Source of the DNA: Atkinsonella hypoxylon
Lineage: Eukaryota; Ascomycota; Sordariomycetes; Hypocreales; Clavicipitaceae
NCBI GenBank assembly: GCA_000729835.1
Contig: JFHB01000100.1
Location: 1-64,000, forward strand
Reading direction: 5' to 3'
Length of the DNA: 64,000 nt
Position 1 is the stretch's first letter. The number at the start of each line of letters is the position of its first letter. Below are positions 22,613 through 34,075 of this stretch, piece by piece. A program made the translations under genes and the position numbers. The notes beneath the pieces were generated by a model. That model made no database searches. It was not told where the DNA came from and saw only the letters and a program-made list of their open reading frames with translations.

Positions 22613-25023
22613 AACGACAGTCGCTATCTGTCGAGGCCCTTGGAGTGGGCACGGGTATTCACACATTCACATTATTCCTTTTCGCAGTTAGTATGAGCCT
22701 GGACAGAGAGCAACAAAAGTGAGTGAATGTAGTCAAGTCGTCAGGGGAAGGTGCCTTGTCACAGGCGTTGTCATCAATGCATATGGCTAAGTTGACCGTC
22801 GTGATAATTGTAACATCATGTAAGAATTGAAACGAATAGAAAACTATATCTTACTTACATTGTACAATGTCAGAGGGCCGGAGCCGAAGGAGCCAAACGA
22901 TCTTCATAATCAGCCTAGGATAACATTAGCGAAAACATCCCGAAACACGCGTAAAATTGTCGTTTACTCCACCTCCTGGCAGAGGAGCCGGGCCAAACAT
23001 TGTGGCAGGGAGCTGCTTGTTGGAAACGACGTATGCCTGGTAGGCAATACTGGCGTCCTACACTGAATTATAAGCAAAATCCCAGAGAAACAGAGGTGTA
23101 TCGTCATACGTGATTTGTCTTGGCTGCACCGGTCAGCCCGAAAACTGTCCAGTGAGCTATCTTTGCGTGGTCAAAACCACAGAGCAACAACACGGAACAC
23201 TTGGCGAGACGATAGCGCGTCACCGCCGCAAAAACAGAGCCTCCTCCCGCCCACCGTCCCCGGGGCGGGAGGCATCCAGGAGCGACTGGAGCCACTCCAA
23301 AACGGCCAAAAGGTCGGAGAATCAGTAACACCAGCAAAACACCAAGCCATCACCAGCAGTTCGCCATATCTGCGCACGCGCTTCGCTTCAGACAGTGCAC
23401 TTATATGCACTGCCTCCGAACTTCTTACAAGGAGTTCGTGAAAAACCCACCAGAAGAGCCCGCTCTTTCGGTGATCGACTGCCGATTCTCTCGCAAATCG
23501 ATCGACGCCCTCGCCACGAAGACCAGCCAGCGGTGCACCCAGTGTGTCGGACGGAACGACACTTGCGACCCTGTGAGTAGCGTCCTTTTCCCTAGATTTG
23601 GAGGCACAGCTACGGGCTTTTAGAGGTCAGCGATAACTCCCCATCAAAGTTTTGGCACCAATACAGCAAGACATTGAGGCAGTCAGAAAAAAAGCGGATG
23701 ATTTGTCGTCGCCGCCGAAGCTCAGACATATGCTTGTCATTTTTATTCGCGTTCATCAGGCTGGGCTTGTCCGCAAGATGCAATGGATTGACTAACTGAT
23801 TAGAACTGTCCTTTTGTCAGCGCGGAACGTCTTTTATGATTCAGATCATAATGCCGTGTGTATGCGTGTTCAGTGAAGCATGAATGGTATAAAAAGATTT
23901 AGTGTCTGCATCGAAAACTCGAATAAGACTCGTCATCTGTGTCATCAGAAAGGCGGGAGAGTCGAAGGTCATGTTTCAAGCTTACCATCAAGATATGAGA
24001 CGTCAAGCGTCAATCGACGAAAAAATGAGATAAGAGGTTTAAAAAGCAAGAAGAAAAAAAGCCTGACATTGATGGCGCATGTTAGTATTTTTGCACAGAA
24101 TACAGACCGTCCAACAAGAAGTGAAGGCGATGCTAAATCAGTGGGCGAGGTTTTCTAGGCCTGCCGCAAAGTGGCTTGTCTTGCTCATGTGGTTTGTTTC
24201 GGAGCCCAGTGCCGCTTCATCATAAACAGTTGGTGCAGGACAACGCGTTCGTTTGTGCATACCTGTCTATCTTGATTCTTGATGCAAAGTCAGCAATATT
24301 ATTCTCCACAAGAAGGTCATAATTGGAGGTGAAAATCTTGCGTAGTCAGAAATAGCCATTTTATATCATCAAAGAAAAACCTCAGCCGGTAATTTCCAGC
24401 GTATATTGATACAAAAAAAATGATCATCAGGAAATCAATTATGGAGTGCGTGCATGTACAGATGGTATATCGACATACCAGTTCATTGCGAGCTCATTGG
24501 GAAAAGCCGCCATTGTTCAATCGCATCCGTTATGTCCACTCGGACTAAGAGCCTAAAGTTGCCTAGGTTAGCGCGACCAGCTTCATGGTTGATGCGTGTG
24601 CGATACTATATTCTTGACAGTCATAAGACAGCCCTTTTTTTTTTTTTCAGACTGACGTGTAATAAAGGAGTTTTCATCCCAAAGTGGTCAAAGACTCTAG
24701 TTTGCGGTTTACGTGTGTCATCAGGAAGGTGAGATTTGGGAGGATTGCTTTCCAAACTTACCATTTGCTCTGGATGCTTGTGTATGAGAGGAAAAGAAAC
24801 AGGTCCAAGAGAAAATTGCTTGCGCGAACAAAATTGTAGTCTGGGTGTGGAGAAGGCGGTGGAGTCGAGAGCTTTGGGTAACGTAAGCATGTCACGGGGT
24901 TCTGTGTGACAGGCGTGACAGGGGCACGCATGATACTATCAGATTTACTCAGTCTCAGTCTCATTCTCACGCTCACTTGTCCTTAAGAACTATCATGAGA
25001 ATAGACTGGTGCTCCAATTGACC

Positions 25024-26429
25024 ATGCCGGAGATAGCAGAAGGTTGGCAATGACTCACATTTGACCATCACTTATTGCGATGCAACAGTATACTGATCAT
25101 CAACTCAAGTCGCCCGCATCGTTCACTTTCTCCGTCTCCATCTGGTTGGCAAGAAGATCGTGAAAGCATCTGCCATTGACGACAGCAACGTCTTTGGCAA
25201 AGTGGGAACCAGCGGTGCAGCCGTTGAAGCTGCATTGACAGGAAAGAAAGTATGGTATTACCTTTTGCTTGGAAAGGCGACTGAACTGTTCCTTAATCGC
25301 TCTGGGACCTTGACCAATACATCTAACAAACCGTTATAGGTTGTGTCAGCAGGCAGTCAAGGGAAATATTTCTGGTGGGCGGCAAGTCCCATTAACCAGG
25401 CATTTCAATACTCATTGCGTGCAGGATAACATTGGATAAGCCTCCGCACTTAGTAATGCATTTCGGAATGACGGGTGTGTCACCATTGACCTTCCAGGCC
25501 ACTTAGAACTCGTCAAATTACTGAGTACAGCAGGATGGGTACACATCAAGGGCGAAAGGACCGCATACACAAACTACTACAAAAAGCTCAAAGACAGCGA
25601 CGCCTCGCAATGGCCGCCCAAGTTTTGGAAGTTCCAGCTCACAACAGACGGGAAACCCGCCGTAGAAGCCGCCTTCACCGACGCTCGCCGTTTCGGACGA
25701 GTAAGGCTCGTGGATTGTCCTGGTGCCGATATTCGCAAACACTCCCCTCTTAAAGAGAACGGGCCAGATCCGGTCATTGACACAGACAGGTTTACTGAGG
25801 CGTATCTGCATGGCAAGATGAAGTCGCGCCACGTGCCCGTCAAGGCCCTTCTCCTAGACCAGGCTACGATCAGCGGGATCGGAAACTGGGTCGCGGATGA
25901 GACTTTATACCAAGCAAAGCTTCACCCAGAGCAGTACAGTGATAGCTTCAGTGATGCAGAGATCACGAAGCTGTACGGGGCTATTCGTTATGTTTGTCAG
26001 ACAGCGGTAGATAAATTGGGCGACTCCGACGAATTCCCGGACCATTGGCTGTTCAACTACCGCTGGGGCAAAGGCGACAAAGAGGCCGTCAGCAAACTTC
26101 CCAATGGAGAGAAATTGTCATTTATTACCGTTGGGGGTCGTACGAGTTGTTTCGCCCCAGGTGTACAGAAGAAGACTGGTCAAGTCGTGCCTGGGGTCAA
26201 ATCGGAACCCGCCAAGGTAAAGGATGAGAAGGAAGACGGAGATCAATTGCCAGCGAAGAAGTCGCGCAAAACGAAGGATGAAGCGACCAAGGCTGATGAG
26301 GAAGAGCCACCGGCTAAAAAGAAACGCACAAGTAAGGTCAATAGTAAGGAGAACGACATCAAGCAAGAAGACAAGCCCGTGTTAGATTTATCCTCCGGTA
26401 TAAGACGGTCGACCCGTAGACGAAAATGA
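25024..26429 (+). CDS. fpg1: formamidopyrimidine-DNA glycosylase (Fpg/Nei family)
   Basis: Bifunctional base-excision glycosylase/AP lyase for oxidised purines. Five exons in phase, 25024-25042, 25110-25249, 25340-25374, 25425-25474 and 25534-26429, give 379 aa. MPEIAEV supplies the catalytic N-terminal Pro and Glu. SAGSQGKYFW carries the lesion-pocket Lys, VMHFGMTGWVHIKG follows, and the helix-two-turn-helix is KALLLDQATISGIGNWVADE. In place of a four-Cys zinc finger there is a zincless finger (TVGGRTSCFAPGVQKKTG), as known for plant and fungal homologues. A basic/acidic tail (KKSRKTK, PAKKKRTSK) looks like a nuclear localisation signal. It converges on the LOV gene. Confidence 0.95.
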
Positions 26430-27050
26430 GCAGCCCACCCACAAAATTTTTTTTTTGGTCTCAAGCGTATGCCTTTGTTCGTTTCTAGTTCCCTCGTCTT
26501 ATGATTAATGGCTACGAAGAAGTGGTCAAGTAGTCCAGAAAATATATAGACACAAGACCAGGGCATTTGGCTGCTGCTATGAAGAATTGTGAAAAACTAT
26601 ATATGAATACAGAGCATCTCAGTCGCTGAGACGACTTCTCTAGAGCTTTATATTCGTTACCCCAAATTATCCCCGAGTTACTCCGAATCGTGATTGCTCC
26701 AATGACAAAGTACGACGACAAAATCCCCTAAAATGGAGCCAACCGTTTGTGTCGTCTGTTCATGATGCACATTATATATAAACTCAAATGAGCTCATGCT
26801 CGCGACCCAAGACTTAAAAAAAAAAAAAACCCTCCCTGCCTCTGTATATAGTGTTCGTGAGGTCGCAGCATGAAAGAACAAGAGAACAGATGTCCGAGAA
26901 CTCCAGAATCGTATGTACGTGACAGAAAACGCCGCCAATGCAGGGTATCGGCTAAAACCAGTCTGCAGGTAGATTCGATAAACGCCAGAACGGGAATTGT
27001 TAAGCGATGTGAGATATGGGATGTGAAGGTGGATACATACGGAGTTTCCT
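26430..27050. other. convergent 3' spacer
   Basis: 621 bp between the fpg and LOV stops. AT-rich, with poly(T) at 26448-26456 and poly(A) at 26816-26829; no gene seen. Confidence 0.5.
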
Positions 27051-27831
27051 CTACGGAACTTCTACAGCGAAGCCAACTGCGTACATATAGCCAGAGTCAT
27101 CTAGGCGCAAGGGTATGATGCTGACAAAGTTATTGAATTTCTGACCATTTTTCCGGTAGTTGACAACCTTGAGTTGTATTTCTTTTCGTTCATCAATGGC
27201 ACTTCGCATCTGGGAGGCTGCGGTCTTGCCGTGTGATTTAGCCTGAATGCTTGAGCTTGAAGTTCCTTTTGAGTTGGGATGGGCGAATTGGAGGAAGCGG
27301 CAATTTCTCCTTAGAATTTCTGGTTTGGAGTAGCCGGTAAGGTCACAGAAGGCATCGGTTGCGTAGACAATGGGCTCATCCGGGAGTTCGAGGTTACATA
27401 GAACGAGAGCAACAGAACAATCGACCGGGCCAAGCTCGATTTGCGGATTTGGTCGGTCCATAAGACAAAGCTGAACAACAGTGTTAGTGACGTTTTAAAC
27501 TAGAGGTGACTCATAGAGAGGGGCACATTGACCAACCAAAATCGTCATCAGGTCGTAGCCACTTCCTGAATACAGCCCGGGATAGATTACAGGATCCGGC
27601 ATGTCACGCCATCTACTCTGCTTTGGCACGCTGGCAGGTGCGATATCGACATTTGACAGCTGGTCGTCAGGAAATTGGTACTGTCAGAGGAAGAAAATGT
27701 TAGTTCGTAGCCAAATACCAAAGGAGACTTTGAGATGAAATTGAACGAGAGTGAAAGAATGGGCAAGATATGCTTACGTTCAGAGCCTGTAACTCCCATG
27801 GGTTCACGGCAACGTTGACATTAGACCCCAT
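27051..27831 (-). CDS. env1: small LOV-domain blue-light photoreceptor (Vivid/ENVOY type)
   Basis: Single-LOV protein of the family that dampens White Collar signalling (photoadaptation). Coding parts 27831-27778, 27680-27537 and 27470-27051 are all phase 0 and give 205 aa, close to the small Vivid/ENVOY proteins. The N-cap IYPGLYSGSGYDLMTIL and the entry RPNPQIELGPVDCSVALVLC match the family. The flavin-adduct motif is present as RRNCRFLQ (Cys at about 123), followed by a short insertion loop typical of fungal LOV domains and NYRKNGQKFNNFVSIIPL. Two departures stand out: the first Gly of GXNCRFLQ is Arg, and the conserved Gln after Gly-Phe in the last strand is Ala (YAVGFAVEVP, then stop). 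It is convergent with fpg and divergent from nse2. Confidence 0.88.
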
Positions 27832-29672
27832 TTTGAGTGAGCTGGCCAGACAACAGCCGCAGAAAATCAGCAGGCAAGCGAAACCAGAGAGTCGGGAGGT
27901 AGTCGTGGTCGTCGAGGCAATCTAGGAACAAGGTGTATCTCCCAAGGAGCTTTCGAAATGTGTACTGGCTATCTGAGTGCGTACTGAGATGGAGATATAC
28001 ACTCTGTCAAGAAGATAAGATTTTGAGTAACACCCCCCCCCATGTATGATAGATAGCAAGAGAGGGGCGATGGCATCGCTCAAGTCGCCCTCGAACCAGT
28101 GATGGATCCACCGAACACGGGGGCTTGGCTTTGGTGCGTAAATAGAAGCAAAATCACCTGGGAGGGTTCATGTATCGAGCCGGACCGACATACATACAGG
28201 ACGAAGCAAAATCGGCAGGTGCGAACGAAAGCGCCAGGAGTTGTAAGCCAGGCCAATGGTCGTACAGAAACTGCGGCTTACTCACGTAGAATAGGCTGGG
28301 CAGCCCGGGGAGGAAATAGCGATGGTGGGCCATGATGGTGAGATCGCAGTCATCCACAGGCAAACCTGGAGATCGAATTCGACGGCGTGTTTACTAGGCG
28401 GAAGCGGCTGCAGGGACTTCCATCAAGACTTCCATCAAGACTGACCAGGGGCGGAGGCAACGTACCGAACCCGGACAGGGAAGACGGGTAACTAGCCTAC
28501 TAACGGAGTAAGGAGGCGTAGCGCAGAGCAGATGTTAGGGAAAGGGTAGTTTATTTTATCAAGCAAGACCTCTAGACTCCAGAGTGGATCAGCAAGACAT
28601 GGGCGAACCAGATTGGGCCGATGGCGCCTCACCTGGTCCTCGATGCGCGATCGATCAAGGCGGCTGCAGTTCCCACGACGATCTGACGTCTTGCTGGGCC
28701 GTCGACAAACAATCACCCAGGCCGTGGGCAACGGTGCGTCACAACAACAACTGCAGAAAGCTAGCACGCATGCCTTGGCGAACTGCATCGTGATCCCTAT
28801 CCTAGCCATGGCAGTCACGCGGGCCTGCCGACGTGGGAACCTGACGCCAACAATTTCCCATGTCAAAGGGATTGGTGAACATCATATCATCACTTCCGTG
28901 TCTTGGCTATTGGCCTTTCGGGCTTCAATCGCAGGTTGTGATGGCACGGCCGGCCCCGATCTAGAACGTCGGTCCATGGGGCACGCTGCATGACATTTTG
29001 TCATTAACGCAAAACGCAAGGTGCAATTCGCGGCGGGTTGCTTTCGTTCAGCAACAACTTTTTGCTCGTCCATGAGTTTTGCGAGAAATGCAGTCATGTA
29101 TCATGTACCTATGGGGGTGATTGATTCAAGAAAGCTGCGGAGGGGGAGGAGTTCTCGTCGGGTTTCTTTCTTTCTTTCTTTCTTTCTTTTTTTTTTTTTT
29201 TGAAAACGAAGCCGATCTGACGCCAAAATAGAAATTGAAATCGAAATTGAAATCCCGACATCAACATGTCTTTGACCATGAACAAATCCACCAGTACCTA
29301 GCTTCGCGGAATAACTAATGGATGGGCAGGTGGGCAGATGGGCAGATGGTCGGAGCGCATATGAAGTCCGTGGACTGGGCAGGTCTCAATCGATCGAAAA
29401 GTGAGAGACGGACGCAACGCCACGTGCAGATAGCCGTGGCTGCCGCCCACATTGGGGGGGGGGGGGTTGTTCAGCCAATGATCGATACTCTGGCGCGCCT
29501 CAATCGAACAAACTTCAAGATGCTTACTAGGTGCTGCGGCAAACACTTCCGCGTCTGCCTTCGATCTACCCCCCCAACCTCTGTCATCACACATCATCAC
29601 ATCCCATAACGTAGTAACCGCGGCCACGACTTGACAAAACGACGAATCACTGGTGGAAACGACGGCATCCTC
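27832..29672. other. divergent promoter region LOV / nse2
   Basis: 1.8-kb spacer. A C8 run sits near 28033. Two GATCG-containing words lie within about 35 bp at 28340-28378 and could be White Collar-type elements, but I could not test this. A TTTC tandem tract lies at 29164-29201 and a G11 run at 29454-29466. Frames at 28492-28993 overlap on both strands and show no family resemblance. Confidence 0.45.
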
Positions 29673-31079
29673 ATGTCACGCCGCCTTCTCACCCGTGCCG
29701 TCCCCTCTGATGCAGCTGATGCAGTCTCCTCCCCCGCCAGGCATCAGCCTTCCTCGTCCTCAGGCCTCCCCGAGTACCAGACACCGTCGTTTCCCCTTAA
29801 CGAAGCCGGCCGCCGAGCACTCGGTGAACTATCTCACAATCGTGGCACTCTATCGTACGAGACCCAGCTGAAAGACTCGTCCCGAAACCTGGGCCTCTGC
29901 GTAGGTGACCTCCAGGAACGACTCAGAGCTCAGCAGGACCGACTGCGCAACCTCAGCCAGCGCCGCCAAGAGAAGGGAGCAGACAAGACAGCGGATGAAC
30001 AGCGGCTGGAAGCACATCTTGTCGAGCTAGAAGCAAACGTCGACCAGTTGACGCAAGAATCGGAAGAGGCATTGCGCGACGTTATTGACCATCGAGCCGA
30101 GCTTCAAGACCAAATAGTCGTTTTGGGAGACTTGTACACCGATGCCGCAACGGCCAACCATGCGCCAAGCTCAAAGGAGTCACGAAGGCGTGGACGAGGG
30201 CAACAGAACCAGGCAGTAGAAGGACAATCAATATCCGCCGCGGACGAAGAAGACCAGAAAATACATGTGCCAGTGGTCAGCGTTCGGGATGCATATCTAG
30301 CGGCCAGGGCACAGAAGCAGGCTGAATACGAAGCACTCACTCCTTATGAACGATACGCGCTCAACAACGACTACGCCGCGTTCAAGAGGATATGGCACGA
30401 CGCCGCAGCCGGCGAAGGCGGACCCCCCCTACCCGATGCTTCACGATGGTTTCGTTCCGACGGCCGCCCTGTCATGTCTCGACCCGGTGCCAACAGTAAC
30501 CGTCGCAGCACATTAGACGCCGCCGCAGATAAAGACGCCGACATAGCCATTGCTCGAGAATTTCTCAGTCTCAACTGCCCTCTCACTCTACGGCAAATGG
30601 AAGAGCCATATAGCAACGTCAAGTGCAAGCATACTTTTGAAAAGTCAGCTCTCATGGAGTACTTGTCAGCTCGTGGAACGGTACAATGTCCGCAATCCGG
30701 CTGCGACCAGGTAATCACCATGCCTCGTCTTTCTCTTTTTCTCGTTCTCCCCTCATATCAAGCAATCACAGTGCGGTCGAAAAAAAAAAAAAAAAAAATT
30801 TCATTCCCGCAATCCCTGTCCTTCTCCGATTTTATACACATCTCGTTGGTAACCGCACTAACCTGCCTACAATAGACATTCTCCAAAGCCAAATTCAGCC
30901 AGGAATTCTTCCTTGACGAAGCCATGCTTCGACGAATCCAACGAACGAAGCAGAGCCAACGAGACATGGACAATATGAATGACGATGATGACGATGAAGA
31001 CGATGAAGTGGGCGACAAGTCCCTCGTCATTGAACATGAGAGGCGGGGGGCAGGCAGAACCGCGAAGCTTGAAAGGTAG
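29673..31079 (+). CDS. nse2: SUMO E3 ligase subunit Nse2/Mms21 of the Smc5-Smc6 complex
   Basis: SP-RING SUMO ligase acting in DNA repair. Exons 29673-30710 and 30876-31079 are in phase (413 aa). The start is the first in-frame ATG (MSRRLLTRAV); an upstream open stretch has no ATG. A coiled coil at about residues 80-150 (QERLRAQQDRLRNLSQRR; LVELEANVDQLTQE) would dock on Smc5. The SP-RING is near residues 300-350: NCPLTL (C302), CKH (C318, H320) and C339 and C344 in QCPQSGCDQTF, the zinc-ligand spacing of Mms21. An acidic Asp/Glu run follows in exon 2. The intron holds an 18-nt poly(A). The fungal enzyme is longer than yeast Mms21 because of the disordered N-terminus. It converges on the carboxypeptidase gene. 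Confidence 0.9.
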
Positions 31080-31349
31080 TGGGAAAGGCATGTAAACGTG
31101 GAGAATGACTTGATACCCTGCTCGCAATGAATATAGACGATTATCATTCGAGAACCGATATTATATTGTAGAGTGCTAAAGTTGCAGTTAAGAATCTTTT
31201 ATGCGTAGGGGCGTATAACCACAGACACTATCACACATGAACCGAACATATTCATCTACTAAATTTAACTTTCCGCCAAAGATATACAATGTGCAACGTC
31301 AACTCAATCGATAGATGTGCAGTCCCAATAATCGAATGCAAAGCCCCCT

Positions 31350-33492
31350 TTACCAATATACACCAAAAGTATGCATGAAGAATATACAAAGTATTAGCAA
31401 CCAGCTCAGGTGATTATGTACATAGTAATTTGCTTTGCTATCCGGCGTCTTGGTTGCGGTAAACACGCCCGTGAACATCTCCGACGTGGAGGTGGCTTTA
31501 TCGCTCGTCGAAGTAGGAGACTGGGTTATTGCTAGCGGCCAGTCTGCAGATTTGCTGTATAGGATGCCGTTAATGACAACGCCGGTCCCTGATGAGACGA
31601 GCGCCTGTGCTTCTAAGTCGCATGTGTCGGGGAAGTTGTAGACATAACATGTTGCAGGGGGTAATGCTGGCAGATGATCGGTATGTGAAGCAGCAGACGA
31701 GCCTGTGGTGTTGTATAAAGATAGATTAATGGTCTCACCGGTGGATAGCGAGGTACCCATCATGATACGAGCAAAGACCTGGAACGTAGTTTCGGGCTGG
31801 TACCATGCCACTGAGTGACCAGCTTGGTAGATACGGCTGAAGGATAGATTGCCGTACTGGCGTACCACACCCCCAACATATGTATCGTTCACAATGATGG
31901 GCGCGTACCCAGCAGTGGGGAACTTAGCCGAATAGTCAGGACTGGACAGGTTGGCGATACCTAAAGCCACGGCCTCTCCGCCGAACCAGTTGCAAATATA
32001 GTCTCTGTCGCCATAGATGAGGCCAATGCGCACGCCTCGATTGAGAAGATCTGCCAGTCGTCTGATGTTTCCGCCGCGAGACTGGTCGCCCGTGTCACCA
32101 AAGACCTTGAAAACTGTGTGGCTGGCCAGTGTATAGTTTACTGGGGACCCAATGGCTTTTAGAATATGACCCTGATTGAGGTAGGAAAGGAAGCGCAGCG
32201 CGGGATTAGGGTTATGATCAGGTGCAGCTAGGTCATAAGCACTGCGGCCACTATTGTAGTAGGGCTCCTCGATAGCAAAGCAGGCTTTGTCGGCGGCAGA
32301 ACATATAGTGTTCACTTCGACGTTGCTTCCCGAGCCAGTAGGGTCCAGAGCTAGCGCCTCAGTCACACATTGTTGAGCCTTGGCTTTGCATCCATCTGGT
32401 GAAGCGAACCTTGCGAGATAGAACTTGGCGGCTTCGTCGGCCAGTGCTTTGTACCCATAGGTGTTGTTATTGGCGAAAATCGGGTAATAGGGCACCTGAA
32501 TTTCTTGATCAACACAGCCGTTCACTATACCGAGTGAAACAAGCCGAACCTCCACAGTTGAGTTCGCACGCAGCTCTCCCGTCACCCGTTTCTGATTTTG
32601 CTGCTCCCATTTTTCGGCAAATAATGGCCCATATCGCCCGCCGTAGCTCTCAGAGAACAAGCTGACGGAGACTGAGGCGGAGACTGAGGAATTGGAAGCA
32701 TTCCGATACTGAGGGAAGGTCAGGATGAAGCCCTGTATAAGATGCCAAACTGCAATTGCCGCGGTTTCTGTAGTATTGGCGGTCGAGCTTGAGCTCAGAG
32801 TACTGAACGTGCCATTGACAGGTGCCCAGGATGGCAAGGAACCATTTCCTTGAACAGGCGGTTGGCGTACGTTGTTGTTGGTAAGCAGTATGGTGCCATT
32901 GGTAGGTTTGTCGTAAGAAAATCCCACTTGATTGGGCTGGCGATGGGGGATTAGCTATCATTCGAACAAACGGCAGGTGGATGAATGAGCGTAAGGTTTT
33001 TAAACAAACCTGATCTATAAAAAGCATGTTGGACGCCCTATCCCATCCCCATTCCCTCGCAGCGGTGTCATATTCATTAATGCCCTTCTCCAACACCTCG
33101 CAAGGGCCGTTCCCTGTGAAGAAGCCAAACATGGAGCTCGTACCAGGGCCTCCGTTCAGCCATATCGTCAAGCCATCAGTTTTTTGTCGGGCTTCGACAA
33201 ACCAAAAGAACAAATGGGTCGAGTAAGCCCCAGGTATGTTGACCCAACCGGTGTACTGTTTCTGCTGATCGAAGGCTGTCCTGCAAACGCCAGAGGGCTC
33301 CTTGTAAGAAATGGTAATGTTGGAGTTGGCGGGTGAGCGCACCACAGTCAGATTCAAAGCTTTTGGATCTGTCACTGGAAACTGGCCCAGACAAGGCGAG
33401 GTCAGTGCCGCCAGCAAGGCTGCATGCCGCACAAGCATGGCAAAGAGGAGATGCTGAGAGACCGACGAAGAACAACCTTGAGGGTGCGACAT
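31350..33492 (-). CDS. secreted serine carboxypeptidase (S10), probably GPI-anchored
   Basis: Extracellular or cell-wall peptidase that removes C-terminal residues. Coding parts 33492-33010 and 32936-31350 join at FIDQ|PNQVGFSY, giving 689 aa. The catalytic triad is visible: Ser about 258 in SESYGGRYG, Asp about 473 in YGDRDYICNW, His about 535 in QAGHSVAWYQ; the oxyanion motif is WLNGGPGTSS. A hydrophobic signal sequence (LVRHAALLAALTSPCLG) follows a second Met; initiation there (33438) gives a cleaner 671-aa secreted form. There are many N-glycosylation sequons. The C-terminus is Ser/Thr-rich and ends in a hydrophobic segment (LSWLLILCIFFMHTFGVYW), the layout of a GPI signal. It lies 270 bp from the nse2 stop (convergent). 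Confidence 0.92.
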
Positions 33493-34075
33493 GCTTTTAG
33501 ACGATGCAACATTGGTCGATCATATTTTGCAGCCTGAGGCCCGGGCCAGCACAGCAGGCCAGCTCTTTTCTGAAACTTACAGTGGGTCCAATCTCAATTT
33601 AGACGACGTGCTGCTCCTTTCCCCATTGAGCCAGAAGGGCAAGCTGGAACAAGAGTCGGAACCAGAGCCTGAACCAGGAGGAAATGGAAAATTGTGTAAC
33701 TAGTTCTATTCTCGGAAATTGCTGCCAAGCTGCTCAAATCGAGCGCTGCATGTCCGTAGCAATACAATCATCGAAGGATACTCCGTACGCACAGTCGGTC
33801 TCGGCATGACGAGATCCCCAGTCGCAGCAGTTTATTTGTTGACGGCCACATGACACCAGATGACTCGAGTACTGCCTATGGCATATTTGTATCCTCTCCC
33901 CACTGAGAGCATACTAGTATTGTACATCGCCTTTTAAATACATGAGATCCTTTTCCCAGCGCTGCGGCTTGTGATAGCGCTTAACGCATTTGTTTGGGTC
34001 CTTCGTCAACAGCATTCTCCAACAAGGACGTTGACTTCCCACTCCAGAGGTGCTCTTCATGCTGAAAGACTCAAA
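33493..34075. other. spacer carboxypeptidase / coq3
   Basis: 583 bp holding the carboxypeptidase promoter and the coq3 3' region. A TACTCCGTAC motif lies at 33779-33788; nothing else is recognised. Confidence 0.5.

Larger units (their letters stand above)
21732..25023. other. 3.3-kb spacer with AT-rich relics
   Basis: An AT-rich block at about 22300-22520 and a dispersed-repeat copy at 22563-22612 suggest a decayed transposon. A protein-like frame with a strong splice donor lies at 23405-23572 (see findings). The rest (23640-25000) is AT-rich with no gene recognised. Confidence 0.5.

Noticed and set aside
28492..28993. Overlapping frames on both strands between the LOV and nse2 genes
   Set aside because: No conserved segment, no splice context, and comparable openness on opposite strands.
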